Of a stretch of DNA of 64,000 bases, positions 7,736 through 15,989 are shown piece after piece. Under the pieces are notes generated by a model that was given only the letters and a program-made list of their open reading frames with translations, had not been told where the DNA came from and did no database searches. Every line of letters begins with the position of its first letter. The stretch's first letter is position 1. The stretch lies in assembly GCF_017873605.1 (NCBI RefSeq), contig NZ_JAGGKI010000012.1, forward strand, positions 62,001 to 126,000, read 5' to 3'. The DNA comes from Paenibacillus lactis (GTDB lineage: Bacteria; Bacillota; Bacilli; Paenibacillales; Paenibacillaceae). The translations under genes and the position numbers were made by a program.

Positions 7736-10177
7736 ATGACGGATCAACAATCAGCCGGCCACGGCTATAAGCCGCAGGTCATTGAACCGAAATGGCAGAA
7801 GTATTGGGAAGAGAACAAAACCTTTAAAACCGAGGACAACTCGTCCAAACCGAAATTTTATGCACTCGACATGTTCCCGTATCCTTCCGGAGCGGGTCTT
7901 CACGTCGGGCACCCGGAGGGCTACACGGCCACCGACATCATTTCCCGCTATAAGCGGATGCGCGGGTACAACGTGCTTCATCCGATGGGCTGGGACGCGT
8001 TTGGCCTTCCGGCAGAGCAATATGCGATGGATACAGGCAAGCATCCACGCGAATTCACCATCCAGAACATCAATAACTTCCGCCGCCAGATCAAGTCGCT
8101 CGGATTTTCTTACGATTGGGACCGGGAGATCAGTACGACGGATCCGGACTATTATAAATGGACGCAATGGATCTTCATCCAGCTGTACAAACGGGGCCTT
8201 GCTTATGTAGCCGAGGTGCCGGTGAACTGGTGCGAAGCGCTGGGTACGGTTCTTGCGAACGAGGAAGTCATTGACGGCAAGAGCGAGCGCGGCGGCCACC
8301 CGGTCGTCCGCAAGCCGATGCGGCAGTGGATTCTGAAAATTACCGAGTATGCGGACCGGCTGCTTGAGGATCTGGATGAGCTGGATTGGAGCGAAAGCCT
8401 GAAGGACATGCAGCGCAACTGGATCGGCAAATCGGTCGGCGCCGAGGTGCGGTTTGATATCGATGGGCATGACGCCAAGCTGGAAGTGTTCACGACCCGT
8501 CCGGACACCCTCTTCGGCGCAAGCTACTGCGTGCTGGCACCGGAGCATGAGCTGGTGGACAAAATTACGACCCCAGAGCAGCGGGAAGCGGTGAAGGCTT
8601 ATCAGGATCAGGCAGCCCGCAAGAGCGACCTGGAGCGTACGGATCTGGCAAAAGACAAGACCGGGGTCTTTACCGGGGCTTATGCCATCAACCCTGCCAG
8701 CGGCGCCAAGCTGCCGATCTGGATCGCCGATTACGTCCTCGCCGGCTACGGAACCGGCGCGATCATGGCCGTTCCGGGCCACGATACCCGCGACTGGGAG
8801 TTTGCGAAGCAATTCGGGCTTCCGATCATTGAAGTGGTGAAGGGCGGCAACGTGGAGGAAGAAGCTTACACCGGAAGCGGCGAGCACGTCAATTCCGGCT
8901 TCCTCAACGGAATGGACAATGAGGCTGCTATTCAGGCCATGAACGAGTGGCTTGAGAAAGAAGGCAAGGGTAAGAAGAAGGTCACGTACCGGCTGCGCGA
9001 CTGGCTGTTCAGCCGTCAGCGCTACTGGGGCGAGCCGATCCCGATTCTCCACCTGGAGGACGGAACGATGAAGACCGTTCCGGAAGACCAGCTGCCGCTG
9101 CTGCTGCCGGACGTGGATCAGATCAGACCGTCCGGCACCGGCGAATCTCCGCTGGCGAATGTGACGGAATGGGTGGAGACGGTTGATCCGGAGACGGGCA
9201 TGAAAGCCCGCCGCGAGACCAACACGATGCCACAATGGGCAGGCAGCTGCTGGTACTATCTCCGTTACATCGATCCGCATAACCCGGATGAGCTGTGCTC
9301 GAAGGAGAAGCAGAAGGAATGGCTCCCGGTAGACCTGTATATCGGCGGCGTCGAGCATGCGGTGCTTCACCTGCTGTACGCAAGATTCTGGCATAAGGTG
9401 CTCTATGATCTCGGAGTCGTCGATACGAAGGAGCCGTTCCAGAAGCTCGTGAACCAAGGCATGATTCTCGGCAACAATAATGAGAAAATGAGCAAATCCC
9501 GCGGCAATGTCATCAACCCTGATGATATCGTGAACGAATATGGAGCCGATACGCTTCGGGTATACGAGATGTTCATGGGGCCGCTGGAAGCGACCAAGCC
9601 ATGGAACACGAACGGTGTTGAAGGCACGCATCGTTTCCTCTCCCGCGTATGGCGTCTGTTCATTGGCGATGACGGCCAACTGAATCCAAAAATCGTGGAC
9701 GGGGAAGGTTCCGACGAATGGAAACGGATCCTGCACAAAACGATTAAGAAGGTTACCGAGGATATCGAGCATATGCGCTTCAACACCGCAATCAGCCAGT
9801 TGATGATCTTCATCAACGAGGGCTACAAGGCGGATGAGCTCCCGCGGAAGGCGATGGAGAATTTCGTTCAAATGCTGTCCCCGCTCGCGCCTCATCTGGC
9901 TGAAGAGCTGTGGAGCCGTCTGGGACACACCGAGAGCATCACGTATGTTCCTTGGCCGGAATACGATGAGGCTTGGACCGTAGAAGCCGAGGTGGAAATC
10001 GTCGTCCAGGTGAACGGAAAAATCGTGGACCGCACCAAAATTGCTAAAGACTTCGATCAAGAAGCCATGCAGCAGCATAGCCTCTCCCTTCCAAATGTCA
10101 AGCAGGCGCTGGAAGGCAAGAGCATTCGCAAAGTCATTGCCGTTCCGGGAAAACTGGTCAATATCGTGGCCGGTTAA
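7736..10177 (+). CDS. leuS: Leucyl-tRNA synthetase
   Basis: 813 residues, the usual bacterial LeuRS length. The class I signatures are present: HVGH (the HIGH motif) in PYPSGAGLHVGHPEGYT near residue 47, and KMSKS near residue 585. The editing domain between them keeps the threonine-rich TTRPDTLFGA segment. It charges tRNA-Leu in the cytoplasm. I chose ATG 7736 (GGAGGAG upstream); an in-frame GTG at 7715 precedes that site. Expression is under the upstream T-box. Its last 20 bases overlap the end of the convergent comER, with no terminator between them. Confidence 0.98.
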   Translation: MTDQQSAGHGYKPQVIEPKWQKYWEENKTFKTEDNSSKPKFYALDMFPYPSGAGLHVGHPEGYTATDIISRYKRMRGYNVLHPMGWDAFGLPAEQYAMDTGKHPREFTIQNINNFRRQIKSLGFSYDWDREISTTDPDYYKWTQWIFIQLYKRGLAYVAEVPVNWCEALGTVLANEEVIDGKSERGGHPVVRKPMRQWILKITEYADRLLEDLDELDWSESLKDMQRNWIGKSVGAEVRFDIDGHDAKLEVFTTRPDTLFGASYCVLAPEHELVDKITTPEQREAVKAYQDQAARKSDLERTDLAKDKTGVFTGAYAINPASGAKLPIWIADYVLAGYGTGAIMAVPGHDTRDWEFAKQFGLPIIEVVKGGNVEEEAYTGSGEHVNSGFLNGMDNEAAIQAMNEWLEKEGKGKKKVTYRLRDWLFSRQRYWGEPIPILHLEDGTMKTVPEDQLPLLLPDVDQIRPSGTGESPLANVTEWVETVDPETGMKARRETNTMPQWAGSCWYYLRYIDPHNPDELCSKEKQKEWLPVDLYIGGVEHAVLHLLYARFWHKVLYDLGVVDTKEPFQKLVNQGMILGNNNEKMSKSRGNVINPDDIVNEYGADTLRVYEMFMGPLEATKPWNTNGVEGTHRFLSRVWRLFIGDDGQLNPKIVDGEGSDEWKRILHKTIKKVTEDIEHMRFNTAISQLMIFINEGYKADELPRKAMENFVQMLSPLAPHLAEELWSRLGHTESITYVPWPEYDEAWTVEAEVEIVVQVNGKIVDRTKIAKDFDQEAMQQHSLSLPNVKQALEGKSIRKVIAVPGKLVNIVAG

Positions 10178-11000
10178 CCGAGAAGCCGAATGCGGCGTCC
10201 AGTTTTGCCAGATCCTCCTCATACTTGTCGTGTGTGGTTTCGATCAATTGGTAGAACAAGCCGTTCAGGTGCGAGTTCAGTAAAATGAGCGCCTGAGCGG
10301 TGATGCCGCCGGGTACCGCGACCCTTTCCTGAAGCTGTTCGGGGGAGAAGCCCTCCTCCGTTAGCAGCTTCCCTGTGCCGACCAGCATTTCGCCGGCCAG
10401 GGCATTGAGCGTGCCGCGGTCGATCCCTGTCATTTCGACGGCAGCGTCAATCCATTTTTCCAAGAACAAACTTAAAAAAGCAGGCCCGCAGCTGGAGAAA
10501 TCGGAAGTGATTCGCGTGTGCGATTCCAGAATCTCAACGGGCCTGCTGATATAAGACAGGAGGCTTTGAATAAGCTGCCTGTCTTCTTCTTTTATTCGGG
10601 AACCATACATACATAACGAAGCTCCGCCTCCGGTGATATTGGTAATGCTGGGTATGATTTTTGCCACCTTGCACGGCAGCGCCGATTCCAGGTGAATCAG
10701 CTGGACAGGGCTTGTAATCGATACCGCAATTTGGTGCTCCGAAAGCCGGTCCCTGATTTCACTGATGACGGATTTGAATTCGAGCGGCTTGACACAGATG
10801 AAGAACAGATCGCTTTCCGAAGCCGTTTCCTTATTGCAGCTGCACACGGTAAGACCGGGATGTCTCTTGGACAGCTGCTGGGCTTTCTCGGGCGTACGGT
10901 TGCTGACCCGAATTTGCTCGGGCAGGAGTGCGCCCGATCGAATGAAGGCATCGATCAATAGACTGCCCATACTGCCCGTACCGATAAAACCAACCTTCAT
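10158..11000 (-). CDS. comER: Late competence protein ComER, pyrroline-5-carboxylate reductase-like
   Basis: 280 residues with an N-terminal NAD(P)-binding motif GFIGTGSMG and the C-terminal helical dimerisation domain of the ProC family (SSCGPAFLSLFLEKWIDAA, then the VAVPGGITAQ segment). It lies divergent to comEA, as comER does in B. subtilis, which separates it from a true proline-synthesis ProC. Its role is unclear; it is not essential for DNA uptake in B. subtilis. The final six codons run into the 3' end of leuS on the other strand. A biosynthetic P5C reductase remains an alternative. Confidence 0.87.
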   Translation of the reverse strand: MKVGFIGTGSMGSLLIDAFIRSGALLPEQIRVSNRTPEKAQQLSKRHPGLTVCSCNKETASESDLFFICVKPLEFKSVISEIRDRLSEHQIAVSITSPVQLIHLESALPCKVAKIIPSITNITGGGASLCMYGSRIKEEDRQLIQSLLSYISRPVEILESHTRITSDFSSCGPAFLSLFLEKWIDAAVEMTGIDRGTLNALAGEMLVGTGKLLTEEGFSPEQLQERVAVPGGITAQALILLNSHLNGLFYQLIETTHDKYEEDLAKLDAAFGFSVNRPRY

Positions 11001-11177
11001 GTGTACGTCCCCTCCTTTCGCGCTTTACGGCAGAAATGTACCGTTACTACGTTTAATGTATGCGGCAAGGATGGCGATTCATGACGGGTTCGGATACGAA
11101 TTTGCGGTTTGAGATCGAAAAATCTTCACAGTCTGGATGAGCAAATCATGTTTATCATGAAAAGGAGGATTTAAGAG

Positions 11178-11834
11178 ATGAGGCGTATTCCAGTGGGATG
11201 GAGTGTATCGGCCGCGGCCTTGGGCTGCGTACTGATCCTATTTGCCGGCGGTCCGGAGAAAGGAATTCAGGGCTGGCAGCCTCTAAATGATCAGCTTAAG
11301 CAGGCGATTGCCGCGAATCATCCGGAAGGGGAAGCCCCGCCGGCCGGAGGTGCTGGAACCCGTACTGAGGCGAGCCGAGGTGAAGCAGGGTCCGGCGGGC
11401 AAGCCCTTGAGGCGAAGGCGGCAACGGAGGGTGCGCCTGTCGCCGCCCAGTCCAGCAAGAATGAAGCTCATTCCGAAGGAGAAGCTCCTGCGCAAGCAGA
11501 TGCGGACGCGGCGACGCCCCCCGCTGCAGCTTCCTCCGGTGCGCCTCCGGCAGGCTTGGGCACCGAGGCGGCAGCACCTCCCGCCGAGGCGGCAACTCCT
11601 ACAGAAAGCTCATCTTCGCTGCCTGCGGCCGGCGCGAGGTCCGGCCTCATTAACGTGAATACGGCGGATGCCGCCGGGCTGATGGAGCTGCCCGGCATAG
11701 GGCAGGCTAAAGCAAAGGCCATTATCGATTACCGGAACCAGCACGGGGCGTTTCGCAGCGTGGCCGATTTAATGAACGTGAAGGGCATCGGTCCCAAAAT
11801 GCTGGAGAAGATGAAGCCTTACGTTGAACTTTAG
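11178..11834 (+). CDS. comEA: Competence DNA receptor ComEA with long disordered linker
   Basis: 218 residues. One membrane helix (about 7-24) anchors the protein outside the cell. Residues 158-218 form the double-strand DNA binding helix-hairpin-helix domain, with LPGIGQAKA and VKGIGPKML as the two hairpins. Residues 45-157 are almost entirely Ala, Pro, Gly, Glu and Ser. B. subtilis ComEA carries an oligomerisation (SLBB-like) domain there; I see none here. The gene starts the comEA-comEB-comEC order and probably hands captured DNA to ComEC. AAGGAGG precedes the ATG. Confidence 0.9.
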   Translation: MRRIPVGWSVSAAALGCVLILFAGGPEKGIQGWQPLNDQLKQAIAANHPEGEAPPAGGAGTRTEASRGEAGSGGQALEAKAATEGAPVAAQSSKNEAHSEGEAPAQADADAATPPAAASSGAPPAGLGTEAAAPPAEAATPTESSSSLPAAGARSGLINVNTADAAGLMELPGIGQAKAKAIIDYRNQHGAFRSVADLMNVKGIGPKMLEKMKPYVEL

Positions 11835-11883
11835 CTGTGTGCTACAATAAAGGAGACATTGATAAGGAACAGGTGAATGACGG

Positions 11884-12402
11884 ATGAATACGGATCGACG
11901 GAAAGATTGGGACACATACTTCATGGATATTGCTTATATGGTATCCACCCGATCCCAATGCTCGCGGCGCCATGTCGGGGCCGTGCTCGTGCAGGGCAAG
12001 AAGCTTCTCGGAACCGCTTATAACGGAGCTCCGATGGGGGTTCCGGATTGCTCGGAGGCGGGCTGCATGATCGCCGAGGACTATGAGCTTGTTGTTCAGG
12101 ACGGGAAGGAAACGGTAGTGAAGAAGCAGCGGTGCATTCGAACCATTCATGCAGAACAAAATTTGCTGCTGTTTACCGACCGGATCGACAGGGAAGGAAG
12201 CACGGTTTACGTAACCGACGAGCCTTGCTGGACCTGTGCCAACATGCTGGCCAACAGCGGAATCGTCGAGGTGGTATTCCACCGCCCGTATCCGAAGGAT
12301 ACGGAGAAAGTATCGAACATGATGAAGCAGAAGGGGATCCTGTTCCGGCAGCTATCGGGGTATGAGCCGCCGCGGGAGACGATGATGGCGGTGAAGGAAT
12401 AG
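11884..12402 (+). CDS. comEB: dCMP deaminase family protein ComEB
   Basis: 172 residues of the zinc-dependent cytidine/deoxycytidylate deaminase fold. The metal and proton-shuttle motif is TIHAEQN, and the two cysteines are in DEPCWTCANML. It should convert dCMP to dUMP for thymidylate synthesis. It sits between comEA and comEC as in B. subtilis, where ComEB is not itself required for transformation. A terminator follows it, so comEC probably also has its own transcription. Confidence 0.93.
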   Translation: MNTDRRKDWDTYFMDIAYMVSTRSQCSRRHVGAVLVQGKKLLGTAYNGAPMGVPDCSEAGCMIAEDYELVVQDGKETVVKKQRCIRTIHAEQNLLLFTDRIDREGSTVYVTDEPCWTCANMLANSGIVEVVFHRPYPKDTEKVSNMMKQKGILFRQLSGYEPPRETMMAVKE

Positions 12403-12437
12403 AGACGTTCTTGAACAAACGAATAATCGCGATGCGG

Positions 12438-12486
12438 GGAAGAACCTTTGTTTGCAGTGGATTGCAGGCAGGGGTTCTTTTTCTAT
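12438..12486 (+). terminator. Rho-independent terminator between comEB and comEC
   Basis: GAAGAACC at 12439-12446 pairs with GGTTCTT ending at 12479. The inner arms (CTTTGTTTGCA against TGCAGGCAGGG) extend the stem through G-U pairs, and a T run follows. Confidence 0.75.
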
Positions 12487-12527
12487 TGTAATTAACGGGA
12501 TGATGCATTCGGGAAAGGAAGGTCGGA

Positions 12528-15257
12528 ATGATGAGGCGTAGGCCGCTGCTAGTCTTTACGGTGCTATGGGTAATCGGAAGCAGTATCGCCTGCCTGACCT
12601 CCGGATGGAGGATGGCGCTGGCTGCGGCCGGTATTCTGCTTCTGCTGCTTGTGGTTTGTCAATGGGAGCGGGTCGGAAAAATCTATACGATATGCATGAT
12701 ATTCTCCTTGTGTTGTTCCGCTGCTTACTGGGAGTGGCATGACGCGATGAACGTGTCCGATTTGCATGTCCCGGCCCTAGAACGCGGGGAAGCCGAGTCG
12801 ATTCCGATTTCAGGAGTCGGTGTTATCTCTTCGGAGGTGGCGATTGACGGGGATCGCGCGGATTTTACGGTATCGCTGCGCCATGCGGAGATCGAAGGAA
12901 TACTGCCGCCGGATGCAGTGAATCGGGATCCAGCTAAGCTGCCGGGCAATTCGATGGAGACGGCAGACACCGTCATGGTTCAGGTCCGGCTGCTGGAGCA
13001 GGCGGAACAGAATATCGCGGCAGGCTGGAAGCGCGGAGATTCCGTTCATGTGTCAGGCGAGCTGCAGCAGCCGGGGATCGCGCGTAATTTTGACGGCTTC
13101 GATTATCGCCGCTATTTGCGCACGCAGAAGATTCATTGGATCGTGAAGGTAAAAGGGGCTGACCAGGTAAAGGCTTCGGCACCGGACGGATGGCGCGCCT
13201 CCCATATCCTGCGCTGGAATGATTCCTTGCGCGGAGCGCTCGGGGATCGGCTGGAACAATTGTACGGCGGTGTTCATGCAGGGTATATGAAGGGACTTGT
13301 CATCGGCAATCGGGATGATTTGGATCCTGATACATTCTCGGAATTTTCAAGGCTCGGTCTGACGCATATCCTCGCGATCTCCGGCATGCATGTAGCCGTT
13401 ATTGTAGGATGCCTGCTGTTTATTTGCTCTACGCTCCGGCTGACGCGCGAAGCCTCGCTTACGGTGGTGATGTGCCTACTCCCTGCGTACGTCCTCTTGA
13501 CAGGGGCCAGTCCATCGATTGTCCGGGCGGGCATTATGGGAATGATCGGACTGTATGCGGCAAGGCGGGGTCTCCTTAAGGACGGCTTGCATATATTAAG
13601 CGCTGCCGCCTTGGCGATGCTGATGTACAATCCATATTTTCTGGTCGACGTCAGCTTTCAGTTATCCTTTATCGTCACGGCCGGGCTCATGATCTTTGTG
13701 CCAAAGATAATGCCGCTGTTGTCCTTTATGCCCCGCTGGCTGGCGGGGACGGCCGGCGTTACCCTCGTTGCCCAGTGGGTATCCTTTCCGCTGACCATCT
13801 ATTACTTCAATCAATTCTCGCTCGTATCCGTCGCCGCGAACTTGTTGTTGGTGCCAGTTATCAGCTTGATCGTGCTCCCTTTGGGGATGACGTCTCTGCT
13901 GTTAAGCTGGGTCTGGATGCGGGGAGCAGGCTGGATCGCCGGTCTGACCGAATGGTTGAACGATTTGACGTTCCGGCTGGTCGGCTGGATGAACGGCTCG
14001 GCATTGATGACGATCTGGCCTTCGCCGGACTTGCTGTGGATCATTGTATATTTTGCGCTCTTGTACGGCCTGCTGCATATATTAAGCAAGAGAGCCGAGG
14101 CGATCCGCCAGTTCAGGGAACAGCCAACCGATGATACGGTGCCCCTGGATGGCGCACGGAAGGAAGCCTTGATAAGAGACCGCCTGAATCATGTTGAGGC
14201 GGCGGGGATATTTCCCCTGCTGGACCGGTTGTCCGGCGCGCTTCGGTGGAGAGGTTATTGGCGGATGAGCGATTATATCGTTCGATTCGGGGGAAGGACA
14301 GCTGCTGCGGTATTAGCGTTTGCGCTGTGCCTGCTTCTGTTCGATGGCTATCGCCCCTCGTCCCTGCACGGGGCGGGCTTGGTGCAGTTTTTGGATGTGG
14401 GACAGGGCGATTCGATCCTGGTCACAACGCCGGAAGGCAAGCATATCCTTATTGACGGCGGCGGGACACTCAGCTTCCGAAAGCCTTCGGATGCATGGAA
14501 GGAGCGAAAGTCTCCATACGAAGTCGGGGAGAAGGTCGTCGTTCCCTTGTTGAAAAAAAGGGGCGTGCACCGGCTGGACGCTGTAATCATGTCCCATGGA
14601 GACCAGGATCATATCGGCGGACTCCAAGCCGTGCTCCGTGAAATTCCTGTGGATTCCATCGTCTTTAATGGCAGCTTGACCGATTCGGACGCCTTTCGCC
14701 AAAGCATGGCGATCGCCCTTCGGAAGAATATTCCCGTATATCGCGCCGGAGCGGATCTTATGGAATGGAAGCTTGGCAAGGACACGGAAATCCGGTTTTT
14801 GTCCCCGGTCACGTCACCGTCCGGCGAGAGCGGCCAGGCATTATCCCTGGTCAAGGAGCAAAATCATGCCTCGCTCGTATTCGTGCTTCACATGAACGGA
14901 TGCCGGTTTTTATTCACCGGCGATACGGACGAAGCGGCAGAGCAAAAAATATTGCTTCATATGGAAGAGCGTACGGATGGAGGCGGCCTGCCGTTATTAA
15001 ATGAACCGATCGATGTGATGAAGGTTGCCCACCACGGGAGCAAAACCTCCACGTCAGTCCGGTGGATGGACGCCTGGCAGCCGAGGGCTGCAGTCATCTC
15101 CGCCGGCGTTAACAATAGGTACGGGCATCCCCACCCGGATGTGGTCGCCCGATTGGAGCAGTACCGATCGGTGATATACCAGACCAATCGGCATGGCGAA
15201 ATTCAAATGATCGTAAAGGACGGAGCCATAAAAGTGCGATCCAGACTAAATCCTTAG
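12528..15257 (+). CDS. comEC: DNA internalisation channel ComEC/Rec2
   Basis: 909 residues. The protein starts with membrane helices, then an extracellular OB-like region, then the Competence domain from about residue 250 (LGLTHILAISGMHVAVIVG is the diagnostic block), and more helices up to about 600. The C-terminal third is a metallo-beta-lactamase domain with MSHGDQDHIGG near residue 687 and VAHHGSKTS further on. ComEC forms the channel through which one DNA strand enters, and the hydrolase domain may degrade the other strand. Full length with no disruption. Two adjacent ATGs (12528 and 12531) are possible starts; GGAAGG lies upstream. Confidence 0.95.
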   Translation: MMRRRPLLVFTVLWVIGSSIACLTSGWRMALAAAGILLLLLVVCQWERVGKIYTICMIFSLCCSAAYWEWHDAMNVSDLHVPALERGEAESIPISGVGVISSEVAIDGDRADFTVSLRHAEIEGILPPDAVNRDPAKLPGNSMETADTVMVQVRLLEQAEQNIAAGWKRGDSVHVSGELQQPGIARNFDGFDYRRYLRTQKIHWIVKVKGADQVKASAPDGWRASHILRWNDSLRGALGDRLEQLYGGVHAGYMKGLVIGNRDDLDPDTFSEFSRLGLTHILAISGMHVAVIVGCLLFICSTLRLTREASLTVVMCLLPAYVLLTGASPSIVRAGIMGMIGLYAARRGLLKDGLHILSAAALAMLMYNPYFLVDVSFQLSFIVTAGLMIFVPKIMPLLSFMPRWLAGTAGVTLVAQWVSFPLTIYYFNQFSLVSVAANLLLVPVISLIVLPLGMTSLLLSWVWMRGAGWIAGLTEWLNDLTFRLVGWMNGSALMTIWPSPDLLWIIVYFALLYGLLHILSKRAEAIRQFREQPTDDTVPLDGARKEALIRDRLNHVEAAGIFPLLDRLSGALRWRGYWRMSDYIVRFGGRTAAAVLAFALCLLLFDGYRPSSLHGAGLVQFLDVGQGDSILVTTPEGKHILIDGGGTLSFRKPSDAWKERKSPYEVGEKVVVPLLKKRGVHRLDAVIMSHGDQDHIGGLQAVLREIPVDSIVFNGSLTDSDAFRQSMAIALRKNIPVYRAGADLMEWKLGKDTEIRFLSPVTSPSGESGQALSLVKEQNHASLVFVLHMNGCRFLFTGDTDEAAEQKILLHMEERTDGGGLPLLNEPIDVMKVAHHGSKTSTSVRWMDAWQPRAAVISAGVNNRYGHPHPDVVARLEQYRSVIYQTNRHGEIQMIVKDGAIKVRSRLNP

Positions 15258-15383
15258 AGGGTCTGTCCTGAATAGCCTGAATCGTAGTATGATCGATGTG
15301 GTATGAAATAACAGGCGGATGACGTTGCTCTATATATTTGGTATAGTTAGATGAAGTTTCTTAAAAATTCATAGGTTACATAC

Positions 15384-15410
15384 TGCAACATTTTTGTCAT
15401 CATTTCCGTC
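15384..15410 (+). promoter_or_regulatory. Candidate ECF-type autoregulatory promoter
   Basis: TGCAAC at 15384-15389, a 17-nt spacer and CGTC at 15407-15410 resemble Gram-positive ECF promoters, which have an AAC-containing -35 box and CGT at -10. A start point near 15418 would leave about 23 nt before the sigma gene, as expected for autoregulation. Confidence 0.5.
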
Positions 15411-15440
15411 TGTATGTATGCAGGGAGAGGGGGATCCACT

Positions 15441-15989
15441 GTGGTGGAGCAGGGACTCATCAGAGCCGCTCAATCGGGCGATCGCGACGCTCTAATCACC
15501 CTATTGCGAGAAATCGAGCAACATGTTTACCGAACGGCCTATTATATTCTGAACAATGAACAGGATGCGATGGATGCTGCTCAGGAGGCATTGATCCGCG
15601 TGTACACCAAGATCAATTCCTATGAAGAGAAAGCGCAGTTCAAGACCTGGGTTCAGCGGATCGTAACCAACATTTGCATCGATAAATTCCGCAGGAACAA
15701 GCCGACGGTGTCCATTGACGAGCATGATCTGGTGTTTCAGGACAGCCAGGATGTCGAAAGAGAAGTCATGTCGGGCTACATTGCCCAGGATATTCAGCAG
15801 GCCATCAATCAGCTGCCGGATCATCACCGTACGGTCATCGTCCTTAGGTATTTGCAGGACTTATCCTACAACGAAATCGCAGACTGCCTGAATTTGCCGC
15901 TGAACACGGTCAAATCGTATTTGTTCAGGGCCAGGCAGCAGCTGCAGAACATGCTGCATGAGCATCAGAAAGGTGGTGTATCAGGATGA
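15441..15989 (+). CDS. ECF-type RNA polymerase sigma factor
   Basis: 182 residues. Region 2 (RTAYYILNNEQDAMDAAQEALIR, then WVQRIVTNICIDKFRR) and region 4 (LPDHHRTVIVLRYLQDLSYNEIA, NTVKSYLFRARQQL) are complete; no region 1 or 3, so it is an ECF sigma. GTG 15441 is preferred because a G-rich ribosome binding site ends 7 nt upstream; an ATG at 15414 would precede that site. It overlaps the anti-sigma gene by 4 nt (ATGA), which gives balanced production of the pair. The signal it answers, probably envelope stress, cannot be read from the sequence. Confidence 0.92.
   Translation: MVEQGLIRAAQSGDRDALITLLREIEQHVYRTAYYILNNEQDAMDAAQEALIRVYTKINSYEEKAQFKTWVQRIVTNICIDKFRRNKPTVSIDEHDLVFQDSQDVEREVMSGYIAQDIQQAINQLPDHHRTVIVLRYLQDLSYNEIADCLNLPLNTVKSYLFRARQQLQNMLHEHQKGGVSG

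Noticed and set aside
7751..10222. An 823-codon open frame on the strand opposite leuS
   Set aside because: It is the shadow of leuS in a GC-skewed codon context; it has no ribosome binding site and its translation has no recognisable motif, while leuS is unambiguous.
11001..11177. ComK-type (AAAA-N5-TTTT) boxes between comER and comEA
   Set aside because: Only a single weak A-run (GAAAAATC) was found; no paired half-site at the required spacing.
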